Source: Zygaena filipendulae (Eukaryota > Arthropoda > Insecta > Lepidoptera > Zygaenidae). Taken from it: a DNA stretch of 64,000 nucleotides. Below the pieces are notes generated by a model that worked only from the letters and a program-made list of their open reading frames with translations, had not been told where the DNA came from and made no database searches. This document shows positions 1 to 10,800 of this stretch, one piece after another. How positions within the stretch are numbered: position 1 is the first letter of the stretch; each line of letters begins with the position of its first letter. Position numbers and translations under genes: made by a program. The stretch lies in the NCBI GenBank assembly GCA_907165275.2, contig OU015659.1, positions 4,692,501 through 4,756,500 of the forward strand, in the 5' to 3' direction.

Positions 1-795
1 AACTCTCCATTACTTTATTCCTTTCACTACGAAAAATCGAACGATTCTTTAAGAGTAAGTATCGATACCGAATAAATATCGATACTTTACGACTGACACT
101 GTATCGAGTAAAAGTATCGATAACTCAGTGGTATCGTTTTATCCCTACGCGAACGCCTATGATCATTCGTTTGCGTGTGCTGGCGATCCGAAGCGTAGCA
201 GCCACATCAAAGGAATCGAACCATTAAATTGAACTCAGTGTGGACGGTTGCCGAAGGTCAACGAACGAACGCTGAGGCCAAAGGGCATAGCATGCAGTCT
301 AAACCTTATAAAAAATATTTCCTGTTATTTCTAATCTTAAAATTTTTATGTGGTTGTTCACTTCCTCTGTTTTCGTTTCATTTTTCTTGTCCTTGCTTAA
401 TCCCGAAGTCAAATTGCCAATGGAAGCCGGAATGGGGTCCCAACGATAGTTTGCTCGACCGCGTATTTGGACGTAGGTACCTTCGAAGGACAACGAGCGT
501 GCGGTAGTCAACGCCAATATCCTTCGTCAGCGTTCGTTGGACCGGTGTGTACGCAGCCTAAGAAAAATATAACTTCTATTCGCTTTTTTATTGATGGCGT
601 TACTATCACGTGTTATGAGTTCAATGATTTCGCCAATTTAATTGGCAAATACTAGAAAACCAGTGTCGCTCCTTAACGTCACTCATTTAAACAGTGGAAT
701 TTGACCTGTGTTGGAAAATCTTCTTCTTCTTCTTCTTTAATAATGGCGTCTATAATAATGTTTCTTAATAATAAAAATTTCTTCATCTACTTCTT
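1..795. other. Upstream intergenic sequence
   Basis: No convincing coding sequence. It contains three TATCGATA motifs near the left edge, a CTT/ATT-rich stretch around 719-790, and small overlapping ORFs without recognisable domains. Nothing else is supported. Confidence 0.5.
60..122. promoter_or_regulatory. Cluster of three TATCGATA (DRE-type) motifs
   Basis: Perfect TATCGATA octamers lie at 60-67, 77-84 and 115-122, with a degenerate GTATCGAG between them (101-108). In Drosophila this palindrome is the DRE, bound by DREF and overlapping BEAF-32 sites, and is common in housekeeping promoters and domain borders. Three copies in 63 bp is far above chance. It could serve a gene left of the window; no gene reads out of it here. 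Function is inferred. Confidence 0.45.
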
Positions 796-874
796 ATTTC
801 TTATAATAAATTTCATGCAAGTACCCTATAGGGTACCCTATTAGGGTACTTGCATGAAATTTATTATAAGAAAT
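796..874. repeat. Near-perfect 79-bp palindrome
   Basis: About 33 bases on the left (796-828, including TTCATGCAAGTACCCTA) pair with the reverse complement at 842-874, leaving a short centre of GGGTACCC-type sequence. A single arm recurs at 2877-2899, so this is probably a mobile-element end or a small foldback element. Confidence 0.75.
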
Positions 875-1129
875 TGTGTCAATATTTCAAAAATAGAGTC
901 TTAGAAAAGCGTTATCGTGAAAGATTTACTAAAAAAATTTCAATAGTTTCCAAAATATTCAACTTTTAATTTTGTGAAACGGAACGTTGCAACGAAACAC
1001 CAATAACAGCCACGCTTGACACATGACGTCACTTTTATTTTTTTAGGAAACATTTACCTCTTTCGGAGAAGGCAAAAGAAACTAAGTGCATACAGTTTAC
1101 GCATATTTTCCATTTGTACGGGAGATACC

Positions 1130-1665
1130 GATGCTAATTCGGGAGTGACTCGAGCGTCGTTGGGACCTATTGGGTTTTGAAGATTAGGAGATATAAACAA
1201 AATAAGGTCATATGATATTTTTTCATTCACCGGTGGGTTTAGCTTCTACAGGCTTTCAAAAATGTAAAAAAAAAATATTAAAATGGAAATACTCGAGCGC
1301 GTCAGATATTGTAGTTTAGATACTCCAAGGTGTCTCTGATATCGAAAATATATTCATCTGCCGATTTGCGTGGTGGGGGTGGCCATCCGGAAGTGGAGAA
1401 AATGAAAAAAAAAAACATTTACTCCAGCGCGTCAGATATTCAAAGGGGATGTTAAGTGAGCCCTAAAAATGCTCCCCTTCGAAAATCTGCCAATTTGGAG
1501 GTGACGCAAGGTAGTAGCGAATTTTTGAAAATGCAAAAAAAAATCTCAATTTTGAAATACTCGAGCGTGTCAGATTATTTTACAGAAGGTTCAGCTTGCA
1601 CTCCAAGTTATGTTGACTTAAAATCTGACAATAATTTTGAGGGGTATTATTAATCTGACTGCTAG
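1130..1665. repeat. Repeat region with three CTCGAGCGCGTCAGAT-type motifs
   Basis: The motif 'ctcgagcgcgtcagata' and variants occur near 1293, 1424 and 1559, each followed by poly-A/T rich text and 'tctgccaattt'-like words, at spacings of about 130-140 bp. The same word occurs in inverse orientation in the element at 1912-2597 and again at 39.0-39.7 kb. No coding capacity is visible. Confidence 0.5.
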
Positions 1666-1883
1666 ACAAAAAATTATGATTTATTTTTAAGATTTTTTTT
1701 TCTTTCTGACGTAAGTTTAATAACTTTATGAGCTATTTCTTGTTCACAAAAAACACACTTTATATTTCTATGAAATATGTAAAAGCTCACAAAATATTAT
1801 TCACAAAACTAACTTTAAAGCACAAACAAGCCAGAGCGTTTTACATATAATAACATGAACGCGTTGTTTTGTGATGAGCTTTA

Positions 1884-1913
1884 TTATATAATATATATAT
1901 ATATATATATATA
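1884..1913. repeat. (AT)n microsatellite
   Basis: An uninterrupted TA/AT dinucleotide run of roughly 25 bases at the left border of the following repeat element. Confidence 0.8.
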
Positions 1914-2597
1914 ATTACATTAAAGTGAAAGGTTATAGGTGAACCTATAGTTTGATGTAATACTTACCTTAACTTATTTTAATATGTATTTTAACCGACC
2001 AAAAAAAGTTATAATTTGACACGTTTAGCGCCGTGATATACTGTGATGACGTTATGGCGACGGAAAGTAGTGTGAGGACGGCGCGAGAGAGTGAGAGATA
2101 GAGAAAAAGTAAAAGGGAAAGAAAGACAGAGATATGAATAGGTACATGTTTCACTGCAGCTGCTCGTTCGATTCGAAGACGATTTTTGTTTCTTCGGCTT
2201 ATGAAAATCGGCAGATTATATTTTTCCCGATATCCTTGAGTTATTTACTTTAAAATAAAAAATAAATCAACTGCGCTCGAGAATGTCGAAGTTGCGTTTT
2301 TTTTTTTGCAAGTTTGTGATCCTCTAACTCCTTTTACGTCACGTTCAAATGGTCAGATTATTCATATACATACTTCTCACTATGTAATTAACCCACCATA
2401 TCTTAATCTGACGCGCTCGAGTATTTCGAGTTATCGATTTTTTTTTACTAATCTGATCGGTTATTCTAGACGCACCCACCAGTGTAGAGGGCCTATATTT
2501 GGTGGAGGTACTCAACATGGTGCAAGGTACCCCCCTTATGTTCATCTGACGCGCTTTAGCTAATCCACAAATCCCCTCTTGGCGGTCCGTACTATAA
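1912..2597 (+). mobile_element. Unclassified ~0.7-kb element, copy 1
   Basis: This stretch matches the reverse complement of 39,040-39,720 over nearly its whole length. Shared blocks include 'gtttgatgtaatactt', 'ttgacacgttta', 'gaaaatcggcagattata', 'tgcaagtttgtgatcc', 'catctgacgcgcttta' and a terminal 'ccgtacta'. The pair defines a dispersed element present in both orientations. It has no ORF and contains 'CTGACGCGCTCGAG' words. Class unknown. Confidence 0.75.
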
Positions 2598-2876
2598 GAT
2601 GCATTTCGATTCTTTACTGGAACTTTTGGAAGTTATCTGTCTGTTAGTGTCACATGACCCTTTCAATACGACAGTGACATTTCTATCACAGATTAATAAG
2701 GCGTAATTTTGAACTAGTGACGTCATGTCGCGTTTCGGCGGTAAAGTCTAAAACGTCTTTGGTCTAAACTAGGAACTTTGAAACGCTCTATTTAATTAAT
2801 TTATGCATATTTTTTTTTCTTTTTCTTGCTTTGTTTAAGTAGGCCATATATCTTTAGAATAGACTAAAAAAAAATT

Positions 2877-2899
2877 CATGCAAGTACCCTAATAGGGTA
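2877..2899 (+). repeat. Single arm of the 796-874 palindrome
   Basis: The sequence tcatgcaagtaccctaatag followed by ggt repeats one arm of the palindrome 2 kb upstream. The two may mark ends of one larger element or be separate insertions. Confidence 0.55.
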
Positions 2900-3510
2900 A
2901 CGAAACGCGAAACGCCAATGACAATGTTAGATTGTTCCCCAAGTTATAACATGGCTTTCTTGAAAGTCAGTTTCCTGCTCAGGGTGGAAAATGTATGGTG
3001 AAAAGTGACTGAAATAACAAAGACAAACGTGACTCGCGTGTTTTCGGACTTCGGTACGGCTTTCACTCGTCAACAACCAGGGACCCAATTCTCGCCTCCT
3101 TCGAAAAAATCTCGAACTCGAGATTGCTGTTCGATCCCTATGTCGACCACAAAATCTCGATACTCGAACCTGTTTCTTCGTATCTCCTATTCTCAACACA
3201 AATCGAACTAGACTTCGAGTTTATAGTGTAAAATGTTGCCAGTAAAAGCTTATTCGAAAGCCGTATCCATTCCATTCTACATGATTCATCTGGAGCTAAA
3301 AAGGCAGCAGCTTTTTAAAGTTTTTAAATAGTGTGCATCGTTTTATATCAAGAACTAACATATTTTACAATATATTTGTACCAAAAAAAAGAAAAGTTCT
3401 TACTTTTATCACTTTTACAACATCACTTTAATTTTGTTTAAATTAGTTTGCGTAGTACGGATCGTGATGCATAATATTAGTTTTTGTTTTTACCCGTTTT
3501 TGGGGAAGGC

Positions 3511-3566
3511 AAAGGGATCGTAGTTCATACAGCCTGAATTGGCTGTGTAGAATACGATTCCCTTGT
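3511..3566. repeat. Imperfect hairpin, ~22-bp arms
   Basis: 'aagggatcgtagttcatacag' on the left pairs, with a few mismatches, with 'ctgtgtagaatacgattccc' on the right around a 'cctgaattgg' centre. It resembles part of a short lepidopteran repeat. Confidence 0.5.
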
Positions 3567-3834
3567 TTTTTTTTCTGAAGTTATATTTACATCCAATTGG
3601 GTTGCTGATATGCATTTCGATGCTTAATCGGAACTTTAAGCTATGAAGTTGCAGTTAATTACCACCATAACACTTAATACGGAGTATATTTACTAATACA
3701 TAATAAACTTCTAAAACTGTAACATATGACTTGGCTGTATGGCTCAACGTCCCTTGCCTGTCCCAGATGGGGATAGATAAAAAACAACAACAACTTCTGA
3801 AACTGTCACGCACGACACCGCTATTGGACATTTA

Positions 3835-4015
3835 TCAAGATTCGAATTCGAAATTTACGTCTCGACCGCTTCCGACCAGTCGAAGCAGTTCGAACGGCTT
3901 TCATTCGAGAAATGTCGAAGTCGACATGTCGAGAATTGCTCAACTTGACTTCATCTCGATTTAATGTTCGAATTCGAACTTTATCTCGAGTCCGAGTCTC
4001 CTTCGAATGTGCGAG
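3835..4015. repeat. TCGA-dense segment
   Basis: About twenty TCGA or TTCGAA/TCGAGA words fall in 180 bp (for example 'gattcgaattcgaaat', 'gtcgaagtcgacatgtcgag'). A weaker patch of the same composition lies at 3040-3215. No long tandem period is evident and neither strand codes for a recognisable protein. Confidence 0.5.
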
Positions 4016-4090
4016 AATTGTCCCCCTGGAAAATCTTTGTAGCTGCAGTTTACTTGTTTCTTTAACACTAGCAAAAATGGCGCGCCTATT

Positions 4091-4431
4091 GCGCTTATTA
4101 CATTTCCCAATTTCAAGGCTCCAATCTAGGGCCCTAAATCGGATACAATTTAGGGTCCGTGAGTGAGAGAGAGAGAGAGCGAGTAATCACACTACACTAA
4201 ATTGTACCCTAAATCGACTACTCTAGGGTACATTTTAATGTAGTGTGATCACTCGCTCTCTCCCTCACTTACCGACCCTAAATTGGTTCCTAAAAGGTAA
4301 CCTAGAGTAGTTGATTTAGGGTACAATTTAGTGTAGTGTGATTACTCGCTCTCTCTCTCTCACGGACCCTAAATTGTATCCGATTTAGGGCCCTAGATTG
4401 GAGCTTTGAAATTGGGAAATGTAATAAGCGC
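4091..4431. mobile_element. 341-bp foldback element
   Basis: The left arm from 4091 (gcgcttattacatttcccaa) is the reverse complement of the right arm ending at 4431, with few mismatches over about 150 bases. The arms include 'gagagagagagagcgagtaa' and several 'ccctaaat' words. The loop (about 4240-4300) holds another degenerate half-copy. This is a small inverted-repeat transposon, immediately upstream of cytohesin exon 1a. I could not define a target duplication. Confidence 0.8.
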
Positions 4432-4439
4432 TTAAGTTG

Positions 4440-4795
4440 CCAAGGCGCCTAGCGCCCCTGAGCCTTGCATCGCAGTTGTTAACTACGCAAAAGTCAAGCA
4501 CATCTCGCTCATTCCGCTTGCCGCTTGCAAATAAAATGGAAAAAATCACATTTTAAAGCGAATACCTACTTTAGCAATAATATCCCGGATGAATTAGTTG
4601 CTAGCATTGCTAATGTTATTATTAGTGACATCTATGCTAAATGTAATGCTAATGAGTAAGTACATCACTAAAGTAGGGACAGACATAAGTCTAGATAATT
4701 TGTGGTAGAAACTGTAAATAAATATGGCTGCCAGCCAGTGACAAAATAATGATGTGATTTTTTAATTTATTTATTATCTAATAATAAATTAAGAC
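4440..4795 (+). promoter_or_regulatory. step: Candidate promoter/5' UTR of cytohesin isoform A
   Basis: Sequence between the foldback element and the exon 1a ATG. It contains two very short upstream ORFs (ATG at about 4535 and 4724, five to six codons each). No clear TATA box or initiator can be pinned down, so the transcription start is unknown. The assignment follows only from position ahead of exon 1a. Confidence 0.35.
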
Positions 4796-4874
4796 ATGAT
4801 AAATGAATTTGGAAATTTGTCCCTCAGTGGAAATAATGCTACCAACAATCATGGAGATCCATTCATTCACACCG
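4796..4874 (+). CDS. step: Cytohesin exon 1a (alternative first coding exon)
   Basis: Encodes [20 protein letters not shown] then DPFIHT and one leftover base, a G, before the donor G|GTAATT at 4875. Exon 2 starts AG|TTG, so the split codon is GAG (Glu) and the protein runs on into LTPEQQ, the conserved start of cytohesins. This exact phase fit, within a 147-bp intron, is the main evidence. The N-terminal peptide itself is not conserved to my knowledge and is polar and Asn-rich. Confidence 0.75.
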
Positions 4875-7800
4875 GTAATTTCAATAAATTCTATTGTAGA
4901 TGTATCAAGCCAACTACTAGAAACAAGTTGTTTTACTATTTTATCTTGACCTCAATGACTAATACTGAAATACTTCTGTAGTTTTAAGTATGTTTTTAAA
5001 ACCGCTGTACGTTTCTTTTAGAGTTGACACCAGAACAACAGAAAACTTTGATTGATATTCGTCGGAGGAAAACTGAGTTGTTGTTGGAAATACAGGTGAG
5101 TGCCACAACACAAATAAACTATTTTAGGATGTGGCTAAAGTTTAGGCATGCTCATTGTTACTATTATGTGATTTCCACATGAGCCAACTTTGTATCCAAT
5201 ATAAATAATTGGTGGTAAATTCGACGTAAACTGAACGTTATAAATGAATATACAACGCCAATTCGATCGCCAATATGATTGAATCGGCCGTCCACACGCC
5301 AATTATTATTCGAATTTTGAAGCTGGCGATAAGGAGACAAGGCTTTAATTTAATTTATTAATGTTAAACATGGTCTCTTGTGATATGTTTGAGTTGAAAT
5401 AAACCCTATAAGCACAAAACCAAACACTCAACTGTTTTATCCTGGCAAAGCAACACTTGATTCACATTAGATTTGAAGTTAAAGGTAGGAAGCAAATGTT
5501 TGTGGTAGTTTTTTAAATATATTTTTGTAACATACATATCGAAGTAAACATTGAACTTATTTCTTTCTTTTGTAAAGAGATGTAGAAAATTCACATCACA
5601 CATCAGCTAGTGAAAAATATATTTTAAATATTGGTAAGTTTTAGACTACGACTATGAATCTACAATGAAATTTTGGGATAACCGTTTTAACTTGTTCAAA
5701 GAAATCTCTAACTTTGACTTTTTTCCCAGTAAAACTTTTATTTCTGTTCTCTAACTGGTAGTAGCCTAGAAAGATCGCTTTTTGTAGAGGCCTTTCATTG
5801 GAGCCACTTCCTGTATGTTTGTTATTTATGGTTATTACTGTGGTGCTCCAGAAAATTATTTTCATTTATTCATTTATTCAGTATAGTGTTATTCAACCTT
5901 TTATCCAACTTTTGAAAGTGAATGGACATTGCAGTCATAGTACCTTAAATCACCTTAAATACATCATTATAATATATTTAAAATATAGGCTTTGTTTCAT
6001 TGCAATTGGTTTACTTATTTACCTATATAGGACATATATCCCCTATTATGAAGAATTGAAAAAAGCATATAGTAGTAGTACATATACTAGTACATATAGT
6101 TATAGTATACAATATCACAGGGAACATCTTGCAGTTTTACCCTCTTTAATTCAGGATTTCCCATGGGATCCTCATGAAATCTTTCTTTCAGCTTTGATTA
6201 ATTATCAATTAGTTAGTTTTAAGATTTTGTGTTCAGTAAGTGCCACTCAGCCTTTCACTATTATATTATACAGATAGATATTTCTAAATGGGCACTACAA
6301 ATCAAAACACTAGTGCACTTCCAAACATCACCCGAGCAAAGCCAACAAACAAACAAGCCGACCAAAGTAAACAAGATTATGTTATGGTAAGGTAGTTAAC
6401 CCCAAATATAGAAAACCAGGATTTTAAGGTGGAAATACCGGGACACTGTGGCTTGAACTTATTACAATCTTAGTACTGCCAGGATAAGTGTAATGTACAC
6501 TGGTGTCTGTACCAATATGTATTATTTATACTGAATAAAGATATATTTTGAAATAAAACTGTGGCTTGAAAACAGGACACTTGTTTATGAAAGTATCTTC
6601 AAAATAAATATAAGAAATGAATTATTAAATAACAAAATAATCATTTTTTTTTGTTTTATCTCTTTTGATGCCTTTTAATTTGGATCGCACCTGTGCTGGC
6701 TATAGATATATTCAATTCAAAAATAAAACAATTCGCTTCCGACTCAGACTTGATGCTTTTGAACGAGCTAAACTTAATGTAAGATTGGAGGATTAGTGGC
6801 GCGTAAATTTTAAAACCAGGACGCTAAAAACTCAGCACACACAGTAAAAAATATCTAGGACACCCCAAAAATTAAATGTATTTTGCTGAAATAAATGGTA
6901 TTTTTCTTCTTCTTCTTCAAAACCAGGACATGTCCTGGGAAAACAGGACGTTTGGCAACCCTTTGTTACGGCATCCGGCACAAGTTTCGGACTTCAATCG
7001 ACTGATTGAACGATTCAAGGTCACACAAAGTGATCCAATGCAAAAGCGAAAAGTAATCCAGTACAAACGCACGGTATCTTGAGCTTGAGCTTGCAATGTA
7101 ATATGTAGGTTTGGAATATTTGGACGCATACGTTCGACTCCCCTCGCATTATTCGCATTGTGATATGACCCGCCGCGCCGTCAATATTTTTTTTTCACAT
7201 CAATATCTAGCAAGTAGCACCCTCGATGCTTTCATTGAACAAGTACGTAACGAAGATCAGGGTGACGTCACCGAGCCGTCAATGTGTAAGCTTACTACTA
7301 CAGCCGATTGGGGGCTGTGACGACTGTGTAGTCTAGTAAGTCAGTAAGAGCGAACGCGCGGCAAGGGTGTGTCGTGTTGTCGCACTGTGCCGGTTTCGTT
7401 GCAAATATTTTAATTCCCGGGACCGCAGTGGTTTTAAAAACAATAGTTTCTGTGAGCAAAATTCTACGGAGTGCACTCGAATCACCGTAAGAATTCATTC
7501 TCGCTCTCACATACGTGATATAAATATGTTATCAATTTTTCTCGAGTGATAAAGCGGATAAGTGGAAATTTGCTATGACTACGTCGTTGATCGCAAGGGT
7601 TTTTTTATTTTTGTTTTTTGCCTTTACGATTAGGTACACAAAATATTCCAAATTCGCTTTGGTCTATTGTTATTATTTACATAGGTAAATTTTGTTAATA
7701 TTTTGTATCTACACAAAATACATAATGTAAAAAGTGGTCACTGTTCAATAATAGAAACTTGCGTGATGTTTTTTTTTCTTTTGGTGACGTCGTTAAGTAG

Positions 7801-10800
7801 GTATTAGGTGCCTTGAAAAATAAATACTTATTTACGAATAAATACTAATTAATTAGTTATACCTTATACTGTAAATGTGACTCATTATTTACTTATAGCC
7901 CTTTTCTGTTAACAATGTCGCAGATGTGACTCTGATTAAATGAGTGTGTGTAGAACATATAATTTATTTGTTATAATCAATTAGAGAAGATACGTTAACA
8001 TAATTTATGTGAATAATTAGGTGGCTCAAATTGTTAAGATGTGTACCTATCTAGGCAATCAAATTAGTGGTCTTCTAATAAACAATCAGATAACGCTTGT
8101 CACGACAGGTCATGTTTTTTAGTGACGTCCCGTCGAGCTTAAAACACAAAATGTTAAGTAAATTATGGCGAAAAGTGTTAAATATATACCTACGTATACG
8201 CGCATCGAAGTATATGTACTAATACTTCAATGTATACGTGTAAAATATGTGTTATTTATTAAAAGCATTTATTTAACTTGTTTATTGCCAAGATGACACC
8301 TTCCCAAAATATTCGGAACCAGTTATGGTTGGAGATTCACAGAATAACGGAACACTTATGTTGATTTATATTATCTTAAACCTACCCACCCACGTAATAA
8401 GAGTTTAAAAAATCGGTCCTTGTAGGTATATTGAAATTATATTAGGGATTAATTTATTCCAGACTAATTCATCTTCAGTTCAGTTAAGGGCCCGCGCTTC
8501 ATCGTTGAAAAAGGTCTGCAATAATAAAATTATAACCGTGACTCGGTAATTAACTGGCTGCTACCGATAGGACAATTTTAATTCCACAGTATTATTGAAT
8601 GTTGTTCTGAAAAGTATACCGTCGGAAATCGTATTGGAGGCAATGATATTATAAGTATTCAAGGAAGATCATTGTTGTTTGTAAATACTTTTAAAGAAAA
8701 ATCACCGATAATGTTAGTGATGTTTAATATTGTTGTGAAATAAACTATTCAAAAGTTGACTCACTGTCAATATGTTTTGTAGTGGTTTTCTCACAAAGTG
8801 GAGTATGTATTTGACTCGTCGTTTTTATCGCGTTTCCTTTACCGCTTCCGTCAATGCTGCTGTCAACACTGATAACAACACTCATTGGCCATTGTTTTTC
8901 TAATTTCTGATAGTGATTTTTTATTGTTTTTCGCCTCGTAGAAATTCATTGAATTTTTATCAATGGCAAAAAATTTATGTGGTATGGTTCAATTGGATTG
9001 TATTGTGCGCGTGATTCTCGGAACTGAAATTATTTGAAACGATAAAATAAATCGATGTAGCATATTATGTGGTTAAGACCTTGTCGTCTAGAAAAATAAA
9101 CTGCTTGTACACAAAGATAAGCGTTTCACCTACGTAGTGTTGTCACTGTGCCAAACGGAGTGGCGCCCGCAACTATCTTCAGTCGGCTGCGTTCCTTAGC
9201 GGGAGGTGTATGGCGCGTGATGTGTTTGCACGTTCGGCTGCTGTGCGGGGCGCTGTGGTGGCCGCTGCTGGTGCGTTGCGCGCGCGCCGCCCGCCGCCAC
9301 GACGACGGCTATGAACAGGTGTGTGCGTGACGCTGCCTGCTTACTGTTCATACGCACTTGATGTCGTGTAGCTTCACCTCACTATCTGTTTTGAAAATTG
9401 GCATTTACAGGTTCCTCGTGAATCTACGCAATCTGCCAACGTCGAGTCGTCCACTTTTCCACTGAATCCGCTTTACCTCACCGTATTTTTTTTTGGTTTT
9501 TTATCTCATTGGTTGTTTTTGTTTCGTAGGTATTTTACATGTGTCGCTTGATTACATAAATAACATTATACATACTAGGTATACATATATAGTGTGTGTG
9601 TGTGTGTTTTGGGTGAAATAATCGTGTACATTGTGATGTGCGGCGTTAGTTGGTGAAGTAATGTTTATCAAAGCTGCACCGGTTGTGGCCGACGAGGAGC
9701 GTCGCGGCTCGGTTTCCAACTGGTTCTCGTCATTGCGGCGTGGCGGGAGACGCAAGCGGGAGGACGGCGTGGGAACTGCCAACTATGGTTCACTGGGTAG
9801 GCGAAAAGATGGACCTCAACCGCGCGGCAAGACGAGATCAGCCTGGGATCTCACCAACGTTTCTAGAATGGTTCGTAATGTATTTGTATTTTCTTTTTTC
9901 TTTTTATGGATCGGCTGGCACAATGTTAAAAGTCAGAATGGTACTGGAGATATACCAACGCTGGCACACCTCCAGAATGGTACATACATACATACCAAAT
10001 GCGCCGGATCGATCACCTCGCGTCTCTGCAATATAATGACTGTACAAAATTTCAATTTCTTTACAATATAGATATAACACTAGATGCACTGCACTAGATG
10101 AATCGGTCACTAGTTCGCATCCATTGGAAATGATATCTTGATATCTTATCTGGAATGTTGTGCGTAAAGATACCAGTATTTATTTGTGATTTTATCAGCA
10201 AAACGCGCTACGGTAGTGAGTATAGACTCTATACTAGATAACTCTATACATCCTATAGAGGTATCTGTTGTTTCTAGATCTATTTACACTATGAAACATA
10301 ACGGTTATCAAAGACCAATATCATGCAAGGCAAAAATATAGCAATAAATTTGACTTTATAATAAAACAAACGGACCGTATCTGTACATAAATATTGATAT
10401 GGGTTTAAGGTTTTTTTTTACAAATTACGATTGCGGTGGACTTTTTTATCTTTATACAGGCTAAAACGACTTTTGTTACTAGTGGTGTCTGTCTGATCGT
10501 CCATATATCTGTCAACTTTCTGACTTTAACCATGCGAGCGTGCGAGCACACTAAATATAATATAAAAAAACTTTGATTTTGTAACTAACCTCATCAGGCA
10601 CCTAATATGGGCAAATGTTTGACCAATTTATTGATTTATTCTTTTTTGCTTAAATAAGAATACAAATAGTAAATTTAAGGCCTTGCTTCATTTTGTACCA
10701 CGTAGTCATTGGATTGACAGAGAGATCATGTAGAGGAGTGTTCAATGAACAATTTAAAATCACCAATCGAACCATGTCGTTTCGATAAACTGTCATTAAT

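Noticed and set aside
5798..6277. 159-codon plus-strand ORF, the longest in the window
   Set aside because: AT-rich, low-complexity composition, no domain and no splice or promoter context; sits in an intron.
9683..10036. 117-codon ORF overlapping candidate exon 1c
   Set aside because: Another frame of the exon 1c sequence; its second half runs into AT-rich intron.
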